NCBI GenBank assembly: GCA_037127255.1
Contig: JBANSL010000016.1
Span: 5,148,501-5,212,500 of the forward strand
Reading direction: 5' to 3'
Length of the DNA: 64,000 bases
Origin: Persicaria tinctoria
Lineage: Eukaryota; Streptophyta; Magnoliopsida; Caryophyllales; Polygonaceae
Positions 11,712 to 22,429 of the stretch are shown in pieces. Both the position numbers and the translations under genes were made by a program. Each line of letters opens with the position of its first letter. The stretch's first letter is position 1. Below the pieces are notes generated by a model. That model did no database searches, was not told the DNA's origin, and saw nothing but the letters and a program-made list of their open reading frames with translations.

Positions 11712-13755
11712 ATGGATTCTTCCTCGGCTCCGCCGGAGTCGCAGCCGCCTGAAGGGCCGGCGCAGAGCCGGAATTGGCTCGAACTCCCCCGCGACGTCAC
11801 CATTACGGTCCTGATGAAGCTCAGCGCGGTCGAGGTCCTCGAGTCCGTGCAGTTCGTCTGCAAGCTCTGGTACCGCCTCTGCAAGGACCCCGCCATGTGG
11901 CGGATCGTTGACGCCGTCAATTTTGGGGAGCGCGAGTCTCTGGTCTCGTACGAGGGCATGATCTTCGATGCCGTCGATCGCAGCTCTGGTGGCCTCGTTG
12001 AGATCAACATTGAGTTCTTTGGTACCGAGAAGCTTCTGTCTCACCTCGCCGAACGGTACGTTTCCGTCCAATTTGGTAATGTCTTGTTTGCAGATTTGAG
12101 GGCGATTGATTAAAGCTGTGATCTTTATTCAGTAATCATATCCATCTATTGGTACCTGAAGAAAGTGATGATCTTTATCGGTTTCACTGTTCCAAACAAT
12201 CGAATTTATATGATTCTCAGTGCATGTATCGTTCCTCAAATCCGATTCCATAGTAGATGTGTAGTCTGTAGGGGCCACTAAATGCAATCATTTACTCATA
12301 ACCCTATCAGTAATAGCCCTAATTTTGCCACTGTTCTAAGACATGTGATACCCAATTTGATTTTGCTTTGGCCCTACAACAAAGGAGTAAAGAACGTGAT
12401 ACAGTTCTGTTGATTTGCTATAGTGATGGTAGTTGTAAAGAGAAAATGTAGGTTGTTACAAAGAGTCTTGAGGTTCTTCCATAAAAGACTGTAAATTTAT
12501 AGATTAGCTCTCATCCCACCAAAAAAAAAAAAATAGATTAGCTCTCATAAGACTGTAAATTCTTAGATTAGCTTTGATCATATCCGACTAATTTGACCGA
12601 CAATGATCTTCGTATCCTACCTAGATGTTCTCTACCCAAATTCGCCCTCACCAGTTTGTCTTGTGTGTTTGAGTCTCTGTTGTTGTTTGCCCCATTTATG
12701 CATTTGTTGTTATCCTATATTTGTGGTTCTACTCGAAAACATCCTCTTTACTCATTCAGGGAATGGATGCGTACATCTTTACCCCAAGACCCTTATCCCG
12801 TGGGATATTCTAGGTGGTTGGTGGTGATGGTTGTTGTTGTTGTTGTTGTTTTTGTTTGTCAAAGTGACTGATGATGTAAATATCTACCCTTCAGAGATTT
12901 GCAAATGCTCATTAAAATCCGCCCGCTCGTATATGTCTAATTTATATTGAAAAAAAAAACTCTTAGGACCATGTGAAATGCATACCCATATTGTTGGAAC
13001 AATGTAACGTGCCAGATATCTGTTGCGAATCAAACTGTTTGCTTCCCTTTATAGATGTCAGCTGACCATTGGAATGGCCGCTCTTTATTTACCTATTCAA
13101 GATGTCAGCTGACCATTGTTTGTTCCTTGTTTACTTATTCTGTGGTAATAGAGCGAGGCTCCTCAAATGCCTGCGCCTCAGACGCTGTTCCACAATCGGG
13201 GATGATAATATGATGGAAGCAATTAAGCAGTTTCCCTCCCTCGAGGAGGTTGAAATCACTCTCTGCTCTTTCTCACACAAGGTCGTAAAAGCTATTGGCA
13301 TCAGCTGCCCTCAACTCAAGTCATTCAAGTTGAATGACATTGCAGAGAGGAGCCCTATTTTTGCACGCAACGAGTATTCCCTAGCCATTGCAGAAAGCAT
13401 GCCTAACCTGTGCCACCTCCAGCTGATAGGAAGTAACATGACGAACGACGGCTTGCAAGCGATCCTTGATGGCTGCCCTAACCTCGTCTCTCTCGACTTG
13501 CGTGCTTGTTTCTTGATACATCTGTCAGATAGCCTGGGCAAAAGGTGCGCTGAGCTGATCAAGGATTTGCGCCTGCCCAACGAACCCACCCCAGATTACG
13601 AATTTGTCACAGATTATGACAGTGATTACATGGACTATCTGCAGATCATAGATGACATGGACTTCATGGATGATGATGAATTGTATTCACTTTCGGGTGA
13701 TAGCGAGTTGCTTGAGGCTGGTTACGAGGAGTTCTTTGATGACGATGATATATGA
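11712..13755 (+). CDS. SKIP19: F-box/LRR protein, SKIP19-like
   Basis: Two exons, 11712-12055 (donor CG|GTACGT) and 13152-13755 (acceptor TAATAG|AGCG), join in phase to 315 residues. The F-box spans about residues 20-65 (NWLELPRDVTITVLMKL...FVCKLWYRLCKDPAMW), followed by the conserved DRSSGGLVEINIEFFGT segment. Exon 2 encodes leucine-rich repeats (ARLLKCLRLRRCSTIGD, LVSLDLRACF) and an acidic tail ending EEFFDDDDI. F-box proteins bind SKP1 in SCF ubiquitin ligases and use the LRRs to choose substrates; this subgroup is known from Arabidopsis SKIP19 and FBL23-type proteins. The substrate is unknown. No break is seen. The intron carries a SINE-like copy. Confidence 0.88.
12726..12853 (+). mobile_element. 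SINE-like 3' portion with TTG tail
   Basis: It reads TCTACTCGAAAACATCCTCT, then GCGTACAT, CCCCAAGACCC, GTGGGATATTCTAGG and a (GTT)n tail, matching the 3' consensus of Au/TS-type asterid SINEs and the copies at 62328-62425 and (reverse) 58601-58700. It lies in the F-box gene intron. The 5' half was not delimited. Confidence 0.6.
13053..13118 (+). repeat. 19-bp direct repeat before exon 2 of the F-box gene
   Basis: AGATGTCAGCTGACCATTG occurs at 13053-13071 and 13100-13118, separated by 28 bases, about 35 bases before the exon 2 acceptor. It may be the footprint of an old insertion or a small duplication. Confidence 0.85.
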
Positions 13756-14548
13756 CCTCGGCGTTGTGTAGGATTGTACTGTAACATGGGGAAGAACTGT
13801 TGTTTAGATGTCGGGAAATGCTTCGACTTCCAGTATGTATTATTTATAAGAGTCATAACATAGATGTGTGATGTAGGAATGTGTAATGTTCATGTTATGG
13901 TATTTCACTTGCTCTGATATGTTCTTAACTTGTGAATTTTATTTGTGTTCAGTGTTCACCAAAATAGAATCTTGTGCTTTATCTCCTTTTTTTACTGTGC
14001 TTTACTAAAATTGTCTGTGTTTAAACAGGCGGTTTCAATCCAAACACACTTGATGACAAGTCTTGGGAAAATTTGCTACACAAAAAAAGGTTTGGCCTGC
14101 TAAAAATTTATTAGTTTAAGATTAAAATTTATATGAAAATTTATGGATGAATTAAATTTTTTGTCTTTGTAAAATTGTAATGGATTGAATTATTGTTAAC
14201 AGGACAAACTTCATACTGTTTTTAAAGTTGTTTCTTTGGAAGTTAACATAATTTATATCCCATCACTTTGAAATAGGGATCGGAATGGATCAGATGATGG
14301 AGGGATGATTTGTGGTTGTCTCCCAACCCACTACCTAAAAATCTCCATCCGATCCAACCCATTACCGGCTCACCCATCACTCATAGACGAGGCATCCCTA
14401 TTTTGAAAAGCTTTGCCAAACCCGTCCCAATGCCCAAGTGTAGTAGCGCGGTTAACAAAATGTGCCACTTGGGTCAATCAAGTTGAGTTTGATATTGGGT
14501 CACCTCTGTTCAAGGTTGCTATTGAGTATCGACTATAGAGTAATTTCA
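13756..14548. other. 3' flank of the F-box gene and spacer
   Basis: The first ~150 bases are probably F-box 3' UTR. At about 14273-14405 lies a small GC-richer inverted-ended segment (AAATAGGGAT... and its complement ...ATCCCTATTT), possibly a MITE remnant. Nothing else is supported. Confidence 0.4.
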
Positions 14549-15060
14549 TCAGGTCATTATCTTTTTTTTTTTTAAATTATTGAAAAATGCAAGAATTCGA
14601 AATACAAACAAAACATTGTATGATAAATCAAGAGGCCGTAAAAACAACAGACAAGATACCCATCGAGAGAGAGTGCATCGAGGTTGACAGAGAAGGCAAA
14701 AGACTTCCAAACGAAGTGCCACATGATAAAAGGCAACGAAGAGGTGGGAAGTCAAGTACTACCAAAATAGCACCATCAGATGGAAGGTACACTAAGAAAC
14801 GATCTCCTTGGTAAAATGACGATAAGACTCAGTGAAGCACAACCTGAAAACAAAGCTGCCCGAACTAGCCATTGCAAAAGGTGTATATACTCAAATGGTC
14901 GGATTCGACTCCAGCCATTTCAGGCTGGACTCAGATAGAGCACTACCAAAAGTACCAAGTCTGGTATCGTCGAGCCTGTGCTTGTTAAATCGCAGGCTCA
15001 GCACATCAGAAAGAAGGGTATAAAAACACACCAGTTCGCAATTCGAATGCAAACGGTGAG
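14549..15060 (-). mobile_element. Possible LINE 3' end on the minus strand
   Basis: On the minus strand the segment ends TTTTGTTTGTATTTCG...AATAATTT followed by a run of 12 A (about 14564-14575), like a poly-A-tailed retroposon. The upstream part has no recognised domain. No target duplication was found, so this is tentative. Confidence 0.3.
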
Positions 15061-15406
15061 TTTACAGTGCACCGGGAGGGACCGATCATAGAAGAGTGGA
15101 TGCCACAAGATCAAGATTGGACACAAAAATAGAACTTATTCCAAAAAAAAAAAGTACAGACTAAGAACCTGGTGTCATAAAATCTTACATTGGAAAAAAT
15201 AAATTAATACTGAACCCATCGGGCCTCTCTGGGTTTTTCCCCTTTTTTTTTTCCAAGTTTTTCCCCACGACGAATACTGCATAGCATATGACAAAGGACG
15301 CATTGCAAACAAATTAAAACAGTGATGTACAAGAGCCACCCAGTGAGAGAGCCCATTCATCACCAATGTTAACAACGGCACAAAAACACACGATCAAGCC
15401 ATCCGA

Positions 15407-18147
15407 TTACAGGAATGCGTCTTTCTCGAGGAGTTTAAGCACATCGCTTTGGTTGTTCAGCTTTGCAACGTCTATTGGAGTTTTGCCATCCAGATTCTGC
15501 AGGGTGCTGCACAACGATTTTCATGGTATTGAGATACATCAATGAATTGAGAGTAAAAAATTAGGTAAAAGTTAAAAGGGAAATTTTGGCGTACACAGCA
15601 GCCCCGTTCTCTAAAAGAAGAGCTACACACTCCTTTCTCCCATAACCAGCCGCATAGTGAAGGGCTGTGTTCTTGTTCTTATCCAATGCATCCACCTTGG
15701 CTCCAGCTTCGAGTAGAACCTGAGCGCACTTGATCTGGAAGAGGTATAAATGTCTTTCATAGTGCAAAAGCAGGAGAATAAAATACAGGTTGTGATGGAA
15801 ATGAAAAAGGAACTTGTACACATCCAAAAGTATCAACTTTGTTAATAAAATTATCCAAATGATAAGCACAGCCCTTCATGATTATCTTCAGATGCACGAA
15901 AGTATCTAACCCATTAACACACAATTATATGCAGTGACTTGGGTTGCTAGAAAAGCAAATGAATGAATACTTAAGAAAGAAGGTGACAGCATCACACTAA
16001 CATACCTCACCATAACCACATGCAAAATGTAATGCAGTCCGTCCCTCTGAATCTTCATCGTTAATATCAGCACCAGAAGCTATAGCATTCTTCAAACCCT
16101 GAGCAACATTAACAGTGCAGCTTCTGTTAGATGTGTGCCCCAGTAACGACACATTGGGAAAAGCAATGTAAGAGCATCTTTAATAATGACACTAAGAGTC
16201 CTACATGTAATAAAATAAATGTCAAGATTTTTATATTGAACCAAGATAATGATTAGAGAAAAGTCTCTTATGGTTATGAGGCTCCTTTCTTGGTTCAATC
16301 CACCTTTAAACATTATTACTTTAATGGTTTAAGAGACTTGTGTAATACATCACCACTAAAATGCGATTAGTAACACTTTGCCTTGAACAATCCTCATTGG
16401 CTTCCAATTAAAAAAAAAAACAATCATTGGCTTAGATAAGTCAAACTAATCTTGAAAGTATGGATAATCATCAGATACCTCCACATCACCCATGCTGGCA
16501 GTATGATGAACAATGGATTCCTCCTCGTTTCCAGCTTCTTCTGCCTCATCTGGTACAGTCTGCTCTAGAGATCCCTCACCTTGAGCAGCAAGACCCATTG
16601 CTTCACCCAACTTCTTAAGAACCTCTTGATCATTCCAGTACCTTAAAAACCAAAATGATGAAGCTTCAAATAACGGTTCCGCAAGGAAATTCAACGCACA
16701 AGGCTTGTTGAGAGACATGAGCCAAAACCCTGATACTACCTCATCATTGCGGCAGGACCGCCTGTCTCAATCTCATCTAAGATGGGTTTTAGTGTTGGGT
16801 CTTCTTTGATCCTGGCCATCCGCTCTTCTAACTCCTCTTTTTGTGCTGGGTTAACCAAATTCTCAAGCATGCCCGACATTGCCGGGTCCTGCAAACCAGT
16901 TCAAACAAATGTCAAGTTGGAAATCACAATTTCAAAATATCATAACACCTGGAAAGAAGATATGCCATATGTGATTGAAAGTTTGTGCAAGAGTAATGTG
17001 TCACCTGCATTAGAGCACTACCAAGACGTTCAGCCATGCTCATGAACTGAGGGTTTTGCATAACCTGTTGCATTGTAGAGTAATACTGCTGTGTATCAAA
17101 CTGAGGAATCCCCTCTTCAGCAGGAGCTCCATGAAATGTTTTCGTAAGCTGCTCAGCCATCTGATTAAAAGAAGGATCTCTTGCTATCTGTTCAGCTAAT
17201 TCCTTAATGCTAGGATCCTGCACTCATTAAGATGAATATAGTAAAAATAAACCTAATTGCAAGAACTTGGAAATAGTTATTGCGTAAAAGGAAAAAACAT
17301 TTAGCAAAAGGCATCCATGTGTAGAATCCTACAAGAATAACTTAATTAATGGTCCATGTTAACTTTGATTTAACAATTCTACAAGACTACAACTAATCCA
17401 ACTTATGCAAAACATTCTCTATAGAAAATCTCAACTTACTAAAAGTCCATTTTTGTTGCAATGGCCAACTATAGGAATTATAGCATGCATCAACACAAAA
17501 TATCAAAGGGAAAGACATACATTAAGTAAGCCAGACATTGCTGAGAAATCAAAAGGATTTGGCCCAAGTGATTCTGATGGAGATGCTGCCGCCGGTGACT
17601 TGGGACTCTTGTTGCCCCCAGCTTTGTCATCTAAGTAGAACAAAAAAAAAGGCAAGGTGAAAAACCCACAAAAAAGAAGAAGAAACTAATCATCCGTCAG
17701 AACATCACTAAAAAACTGTACAAAAAAACAAATATATGCAAGAAATACACATAAACTGCCACATAATAGTGACACGTTGAAATTAAGCTTAACAAATGGC
17801 ACTTGTGTGAGAGCCAACAACGTTAACTCGCTGCAGAGAACTAAGTACAACTGAAGCATTTGAAAACCTATTGAATCAGTAGGGTAAAGCCTCTTAAACA
17901 AACATGTAGATAGTCCTGTACGGTGCAGTAAATAGAAAGGCAACGAGTAGACACTTTTTAATTGCAGGTTTCGATAAACCTATTAGGTATCATAAAAAAT
18001 AAAATGACAGGTTTCAATAAATATATTAGATTTCGTAAAAAATAAATTTTATATGATAATACAAGAGTTGTAAGTATATGTGAGTAACATGGCTTGCTTA
18101 CCTGAACCTCCGGGAGCTGGCGCATTGTTGTCTGAGTTGGAGGCCAT
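15407..18147 (-). CDS. AKR2: AKR2-type ankyrin repeat protein (organelle outer-membrane targeting factor)
   Basis: Eight coding exons on the minus strand: 18102-18147, 17521-17630, 17005-17217, 16740-16888, 16479-16641, 16006-16098, 15595-15734, 15407-15506. All junctions are GT-AG and join in phase to 337 residues (Arabidopsis AKR2A is of similar length). The N-terminus ([14 protein letters not shown]) is followed by [17 protein letters not shown], an STI1-like helical region ([31 protein letters not shown]), an acidic linker and C-terminal ankyrin repeats ([48 protein letters not shown]). AKR2 proteins are cytosolic factors that escort tail- or signal-anchored proteins to the chloroplast outer envelope and peroxisome. 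A leader exon ending at donor ATC|GTAAGTG (19113) likely precedes the 5' UTR intron. No defects are seen. Confidence 0.93.
16172..16329. mobile_element. Small foldback/MITE-like insert in an AKR2 intron
   Basis: It begins GAGCATCTTTAATAATG after TAA and ends CATTATTACTTTAATGGTT before TAA, as a Tourist-type MITE would. Internally ATTGAACCAAGA (about 16236) pairs with TCTTGGTTCAAT (about 16291). The outer TIRs match only partly. Confidence 0.4.
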
Positions 18148-19220
18148 GTTAATTTGCTGAAAAGTACCATACAAAAACACAAAACTTTGCATTAGAATTT
18201 AAAGCTTGATTGTCAGAACTTTGTGTATTCATTGATGAAAACAAGGACCTACAACACTCAATGTTAAAATCTAACTATAGTATAGGTTAATGTAAAGAGG
18301 CATTTATTGTGACTTCCAAAAGTTGCCCAGTGACTAGTCTTGGAGCTTTCTATCTAGCTCATCATATTTCATTTATAAATATACTGCAATCATAAAATTA
18401 CTAAAAGCTAGCTTAAATAGAAGCAGCATCAAATAGACGATGGCACTGATTTGGTGGAAGGTAAAAGAAAAGGAAAAAAAAAGTATTCAACAGCTTGGAT
18501 ACATATGTAGACACAAACATTAACAACAAAACTGAACCCAACTCTACTTCACAGCATCACAGTATGAAACTACAATAAAGAACTGGACTTTCTCACATAA
18601 CTTGCAAGGTTGAGATTATTGATAGAAGCTACGAAAAGAACAAGTGGAAAACTGAAATCTTGTTGACAACAAATCAAACATCAAACCGTCCCCCACGTCC
18701 ATTTCAAACAACAATCAGATCATAAAATCACAAGACGCAGCCAGATCTCCAAAATCAACACAGATCAGTTTTTTTTAATAAAAAAAGTAGATGATTTAAC
18801 ACCTCCTTTCCAAACAAAACCAGTTCAATAAGTACTCTACCCTCAAATCAGTTTTTATTTTAAAGCCGATGATTTTACACTTCCTTTCCAATTCCAAACA
18901 AAACCAGTGATTTTACACACAAAATCAAGATGCCAAAACCATGAATTCGAGAAACCGGATGTAAAACCCTAGCAAATCGACCGAATAAATCAAACGGGTT
19001 AGAAGATTTTATGCAGAATCAATCAACATTAAAAAAAAAACCCTAATTTAGCAGAGTCAGAATAGAAGAAAGCCTCAGAAATAGGTGAGAGATTTGGAAG
19101 AACAGCACTTACGATTGAGAGCAAGTCAAATCCGGAGCTGATAAAGATAGATTAGAGAGAGAAACAGGTGAGGAGGAGAACGACGATAGGAGGAAAGGAG
19201 ATGGATAGATATATTGAGTT
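18148..19220 (-). other. AKR2 5' UTR intron, leader exon and proximal promoter
   Basis: The acceptor TTTTCAG sits 9 bases before the ATG. A leader exon lies at about 19114-19170 on the minus strand, CT-rich with donor GTAAGTG. The intron between is AT-rich and shows no other gene. Confidence 0.55.
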
Positions 19221-19970
19221 GTTTGTTTGCGATTCGGAATCGGGATTGAGATTTGAGACGGTACTGATTGGCACCGTGCCATTCCTATTTCCTCCTGCCC
19301 ACTGCCAGCTCTCGAGACCGTTTCGTGGGCTTGGGAATAGGCCTGTGCCTGCGTTATTGGGCCGTTCTATACGACCCAATATTCTTTTCTTTGTGCCTAC
19401 GGAGGAATTGTACGTTAACATTTTTTCGTTACTTTTGGAATTGGATTCTTTTCTTCAAAGGCAATTTCGTCTTATGTCTTGATTTGCTGTCGATGCTATA
19501 AAAATCGGCAATATTCAATGGTTGTGTATAAATATGTATTTTTCTAACATTTTTTAGCTTCATTGGACGATTTTCCTGTGCTCAGATGTACACAATAGTT
19601 TTATGAGTTATAGATGTATTAAGTTACATTGCATGGGATTTTTTTTTTCAAAGATTATAATTAATTATATACTCCTCCATAAGGTAAAACATATGTCACT
19701 TTAGAATTACTATAGATACGAGTCTTTACTTTGTAAGTATTACTATAGGTTAAGTGGTAGTTTTCAAGAAAATCAAACTATTGTGTGACAAATTAATTAG
19801 GGTATATATTTGTTAGTTTCCTTTAAAAAAATGTGCATGAAGCTGAAATGATATGTTTTAGTCCGTGAAAGGGAATATATTTTGTGTGGATAAAATCGTT
19901 TTACTTTTACAAATAATTAGAGAAAATATCAATCAATCATGGTAAAATGTCGCGTAATTGGTTATATATT
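19221..19970. other. Intergenic, upstream of AKR2
   Basis: No supportable gene; the GC-richer 19250-19400 part probably belongs to the AKR2 promoter region. Confidence 0.4.
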
Positions 19971-19973
19971 AGG

Positions 19974-20790
19974 TAGACCCGGGCAAACGCGGGCGCGGGA
20001 CGGGCTTTACTCGAGATTTCGTCCCGTTGTTGCGGGCGCGGGCCGGGCTAAGCCCGCTTAACGGGTTGAAAGCCGTGTCCAATCCCGTCCGCGAATGCGG
20101 GTGCGGGTAGCCCGCGGGTACCCGCAAATCCAGTCGATTTTTCGTATTAAAGCTATACATATTATTTTGATACATATTGCATATATTATTTATATACCTA
20201 CTGTTTTATATTACATATTATTTATATACTAAGCCTACTGTTTTTATTAAAAAAAAAATATTACCTACTCTTTTTATACTAAGCCTACACTAATCCAAAG
20301 AACAAAATACTACCTACTGTTTTTATTACTACCTACTGTTTTTTTATATATAGTTTATTGTTCATTACTACTGTTTGTAGTATATTACTTACATACATAT
20401 TACCTATTGTTTGTAGTATATTACTTACGTACATATATATATATATATATATTTTATTACTACTGTTTGTAGTATATTACTGTTTGTAATATATTACTTA
20501 CATACATATATATAATTACTGTTTTTTTTAAATGAATAATTAATACTATTATTTATTACATCTATATATATACATATAGATTAATTAATTTTAATTAAAA
20601 AAAGGCGGGTACCCGTTACGGGCCTAGCGGCCCGTAACAGGTAGATTGGCTTACCCAATCCCGTACTCGTTGTGGGCGCGGGCCGGACTTAGCGGCCCGC
20701 GTGGGCTTTTCTCCCTATCCAAGCTTGTCCAATTTTGCGGGCGGGCGGGACGGGCCGGCCCGGCCCGGCCGACCCGCGTTTGTTTAGGTC
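19974..20790. mobile_element. Second GC-rich-ended non-autonomous element
   Basis: The ends are inverted: left AGACCCGGGCAAACGCGGG, right (reverse complement) GACCTAAACAAACGCGGG, each followed by CGGGCCGGGC-type sequence (left 19974-20130, right 20605-20790). The middle is AT-rich with recurring CCTACTGTTTTTATTA and TTGTAGTATATTACTTAC units and a short (TA)n. The design parallels 6148-6968. TGGTTATA/TGGTTACA flank it imperfectly, so the exact ends are uncertain. Confidence 0.55.
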
Positions 20791-21375
20791 TGGTTACAGA
20801 CTTACAGGTGATCTATATTGATATTCAATCATGGTTTAAGCCGGTGTCTCCTTGCAAAGGATGATATGTAAGCCCCCCTATAACGTTCCTAAACTATGCA
20901 TGATCAAAAAGAATTGATGGATGTATTGTTTTCCACAGGGGATTTTAAGTGCCCATTGAGTGAAACTTTACCCCAAAATTACAGGGAGAGCTCCAAATCA
21001 ACCATACTCGAAGATTCGAAGCCTTTCAAAGTTCGAATTCGACAAATACCCAAACTTGGTTCAAGTCTAACCACCTCAGTTCATCAATTTTGTTTGATTA
21101 TATAATATTATTTGTAGTTTTTATCCCTAATTTGGACAATATTTGACGATTTTGATGTTGATTATAGTATTGATTTTGCACTTATTAATATGACCCGAAT
21201 GTGTGAGTTGGGGGCTGAATATGTTGATTGGTAGTGTGATTGGTACTGCTGGTAGCCCACATGGTAGAGAAATGGGCCGAGATTCTGCTATTCAACCTCT
21301 AATAAGACGTCTTTCATGCTAATGCTTAGGGATGAAATTCACAAAATCACCCACGGATATCCGATTCATTCTTTT
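20791..21375. other. Spacer before the copia element
   Basis: No supportable gene; the open frame at 20896-21105 has no recognisable domain. Confidence 0.45.
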
Positions 21376-21470
21376 CTTGATTTTGGTAAATAAAGAATGG
21401 TCATTCGAGAATCGGAACGGAAACATTCGGGTACTGCCCTGAAATTCATTCCGGCTCAACCACCCCGAAA
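21376..21470 (+). repeat. Dispersed repeat, diverged copy 2
   Basis: It resembles 7371-7476 and 48066-48166 (GTAAATAAAGAATGGTCATTC..., ...CATTCGGGTACTGCCC, CATTCCGG) but the B-box core is altered. The copia element inserted 15 bases further on. Confidence 0.35.
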
Positions 21471-21485
21471 TCGTTCGATTCATTC

Positions 21486-22325
21486 TGTAGAAAACGATTT
21501 GATCATAAATGCTAGCACAGAAGCGAGGTCGGAAAGTAAACATGCAAAGCGGAAGCGAAAAAGATAACACACGGATTGATGACGCAATTCGGTTTCCCTA
21601 CTCTGCGGAGCCTCAAGAGGGAGAGACTCAAACCCTAGAATCCACTAAGTATGAACGAGTTACAGATCATGGATACAAGTAGTGACGAGCTCAAGGTAAC
21701 AGATCTAGGTCAAGCAACTCAGAAAACACGGACAGACAAGGAGAGAATACAAAAAGAGGAACAAATACTCCCTTCACTTCGAAGAAGATCGAAGCCGGAT
21801 GAGAGCAGGTGAAGACGACGCTAAGGCGGTTGGGAAACCAGGCCGGAAGCTCGTCTTCTTCCTCTTTGGTGTGAGATCTCCGTCAGCGGCGCTTGGGAAC
21901 CTAGGGTTTCCTCTCTTCTCTCTCTCTTTCTCTTTTCAGATGGAAGAACAGTGATTGAGCTCGCAATTAGGGTTTCGGAGAAAGAGGCCTCTTATAGGGA
22001 GCGTCTTAAGGCAAAACGCAGCGTTTGGAACAAAACCAGCAAAGTGCCGTTGGAAGCTCTTCAGAGTTGGGCTAAGAGAAGTGGGCTGGGCTTCAACTGG
22101 ACTGGGCCGACGTCTAAAGATGAAGCATCTTCATCTTTTAATATCAATCCAACAATCCAGCAAGTGAAGGACTCCAACCAAGCTCACCAAGTGCCACTGG
22201 CTAGGCTCACTCGAGCCACCCTTGGTCCAATGTCTTGAGCTACCTGTGACCTAGTCCTAAGCTTGAGCTTCTAGCCATTACATGTACATAATACTAATAC
22301 ATACATCTGGATTATAGACATTACA
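21486..22325 (-). repeat. 3' LTR of the copia element
   Basis: 840 bases bounded by TGTAG... and ...TTACA, paired with 26986-27825. The element runs on the minus strand, so this copy is the 3' LTR. Confidence 0.96.
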
Positions 22326-22342
22326 ATTTGCCCTCCTAATCC
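22326..22342 (-). other. Polypurine-like tract of the copia element
   Basis: On the minus strand GGATTAGGAGGGCAAAT directly abuts the 3' LTR, the place where plus-strand priming starts. Confidence 0.6.
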
Positions 22343-22429
22343 AGCCACTATGTATTACAACTCGTTCATTTAAATAGGGATCTGGGTTGTGTCTTCAATC
22401 CGTCCGTCCTCGGCTCATGTACCTGCAAG

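Noticed and set aside
19960..20797. TGGTTATA/TGGTTACA as target duplication of the GC-rich element
   Set aside because: The left copy is offset about 9 bases from the point where the inverted ends begin to match, so the agreement may be chance.
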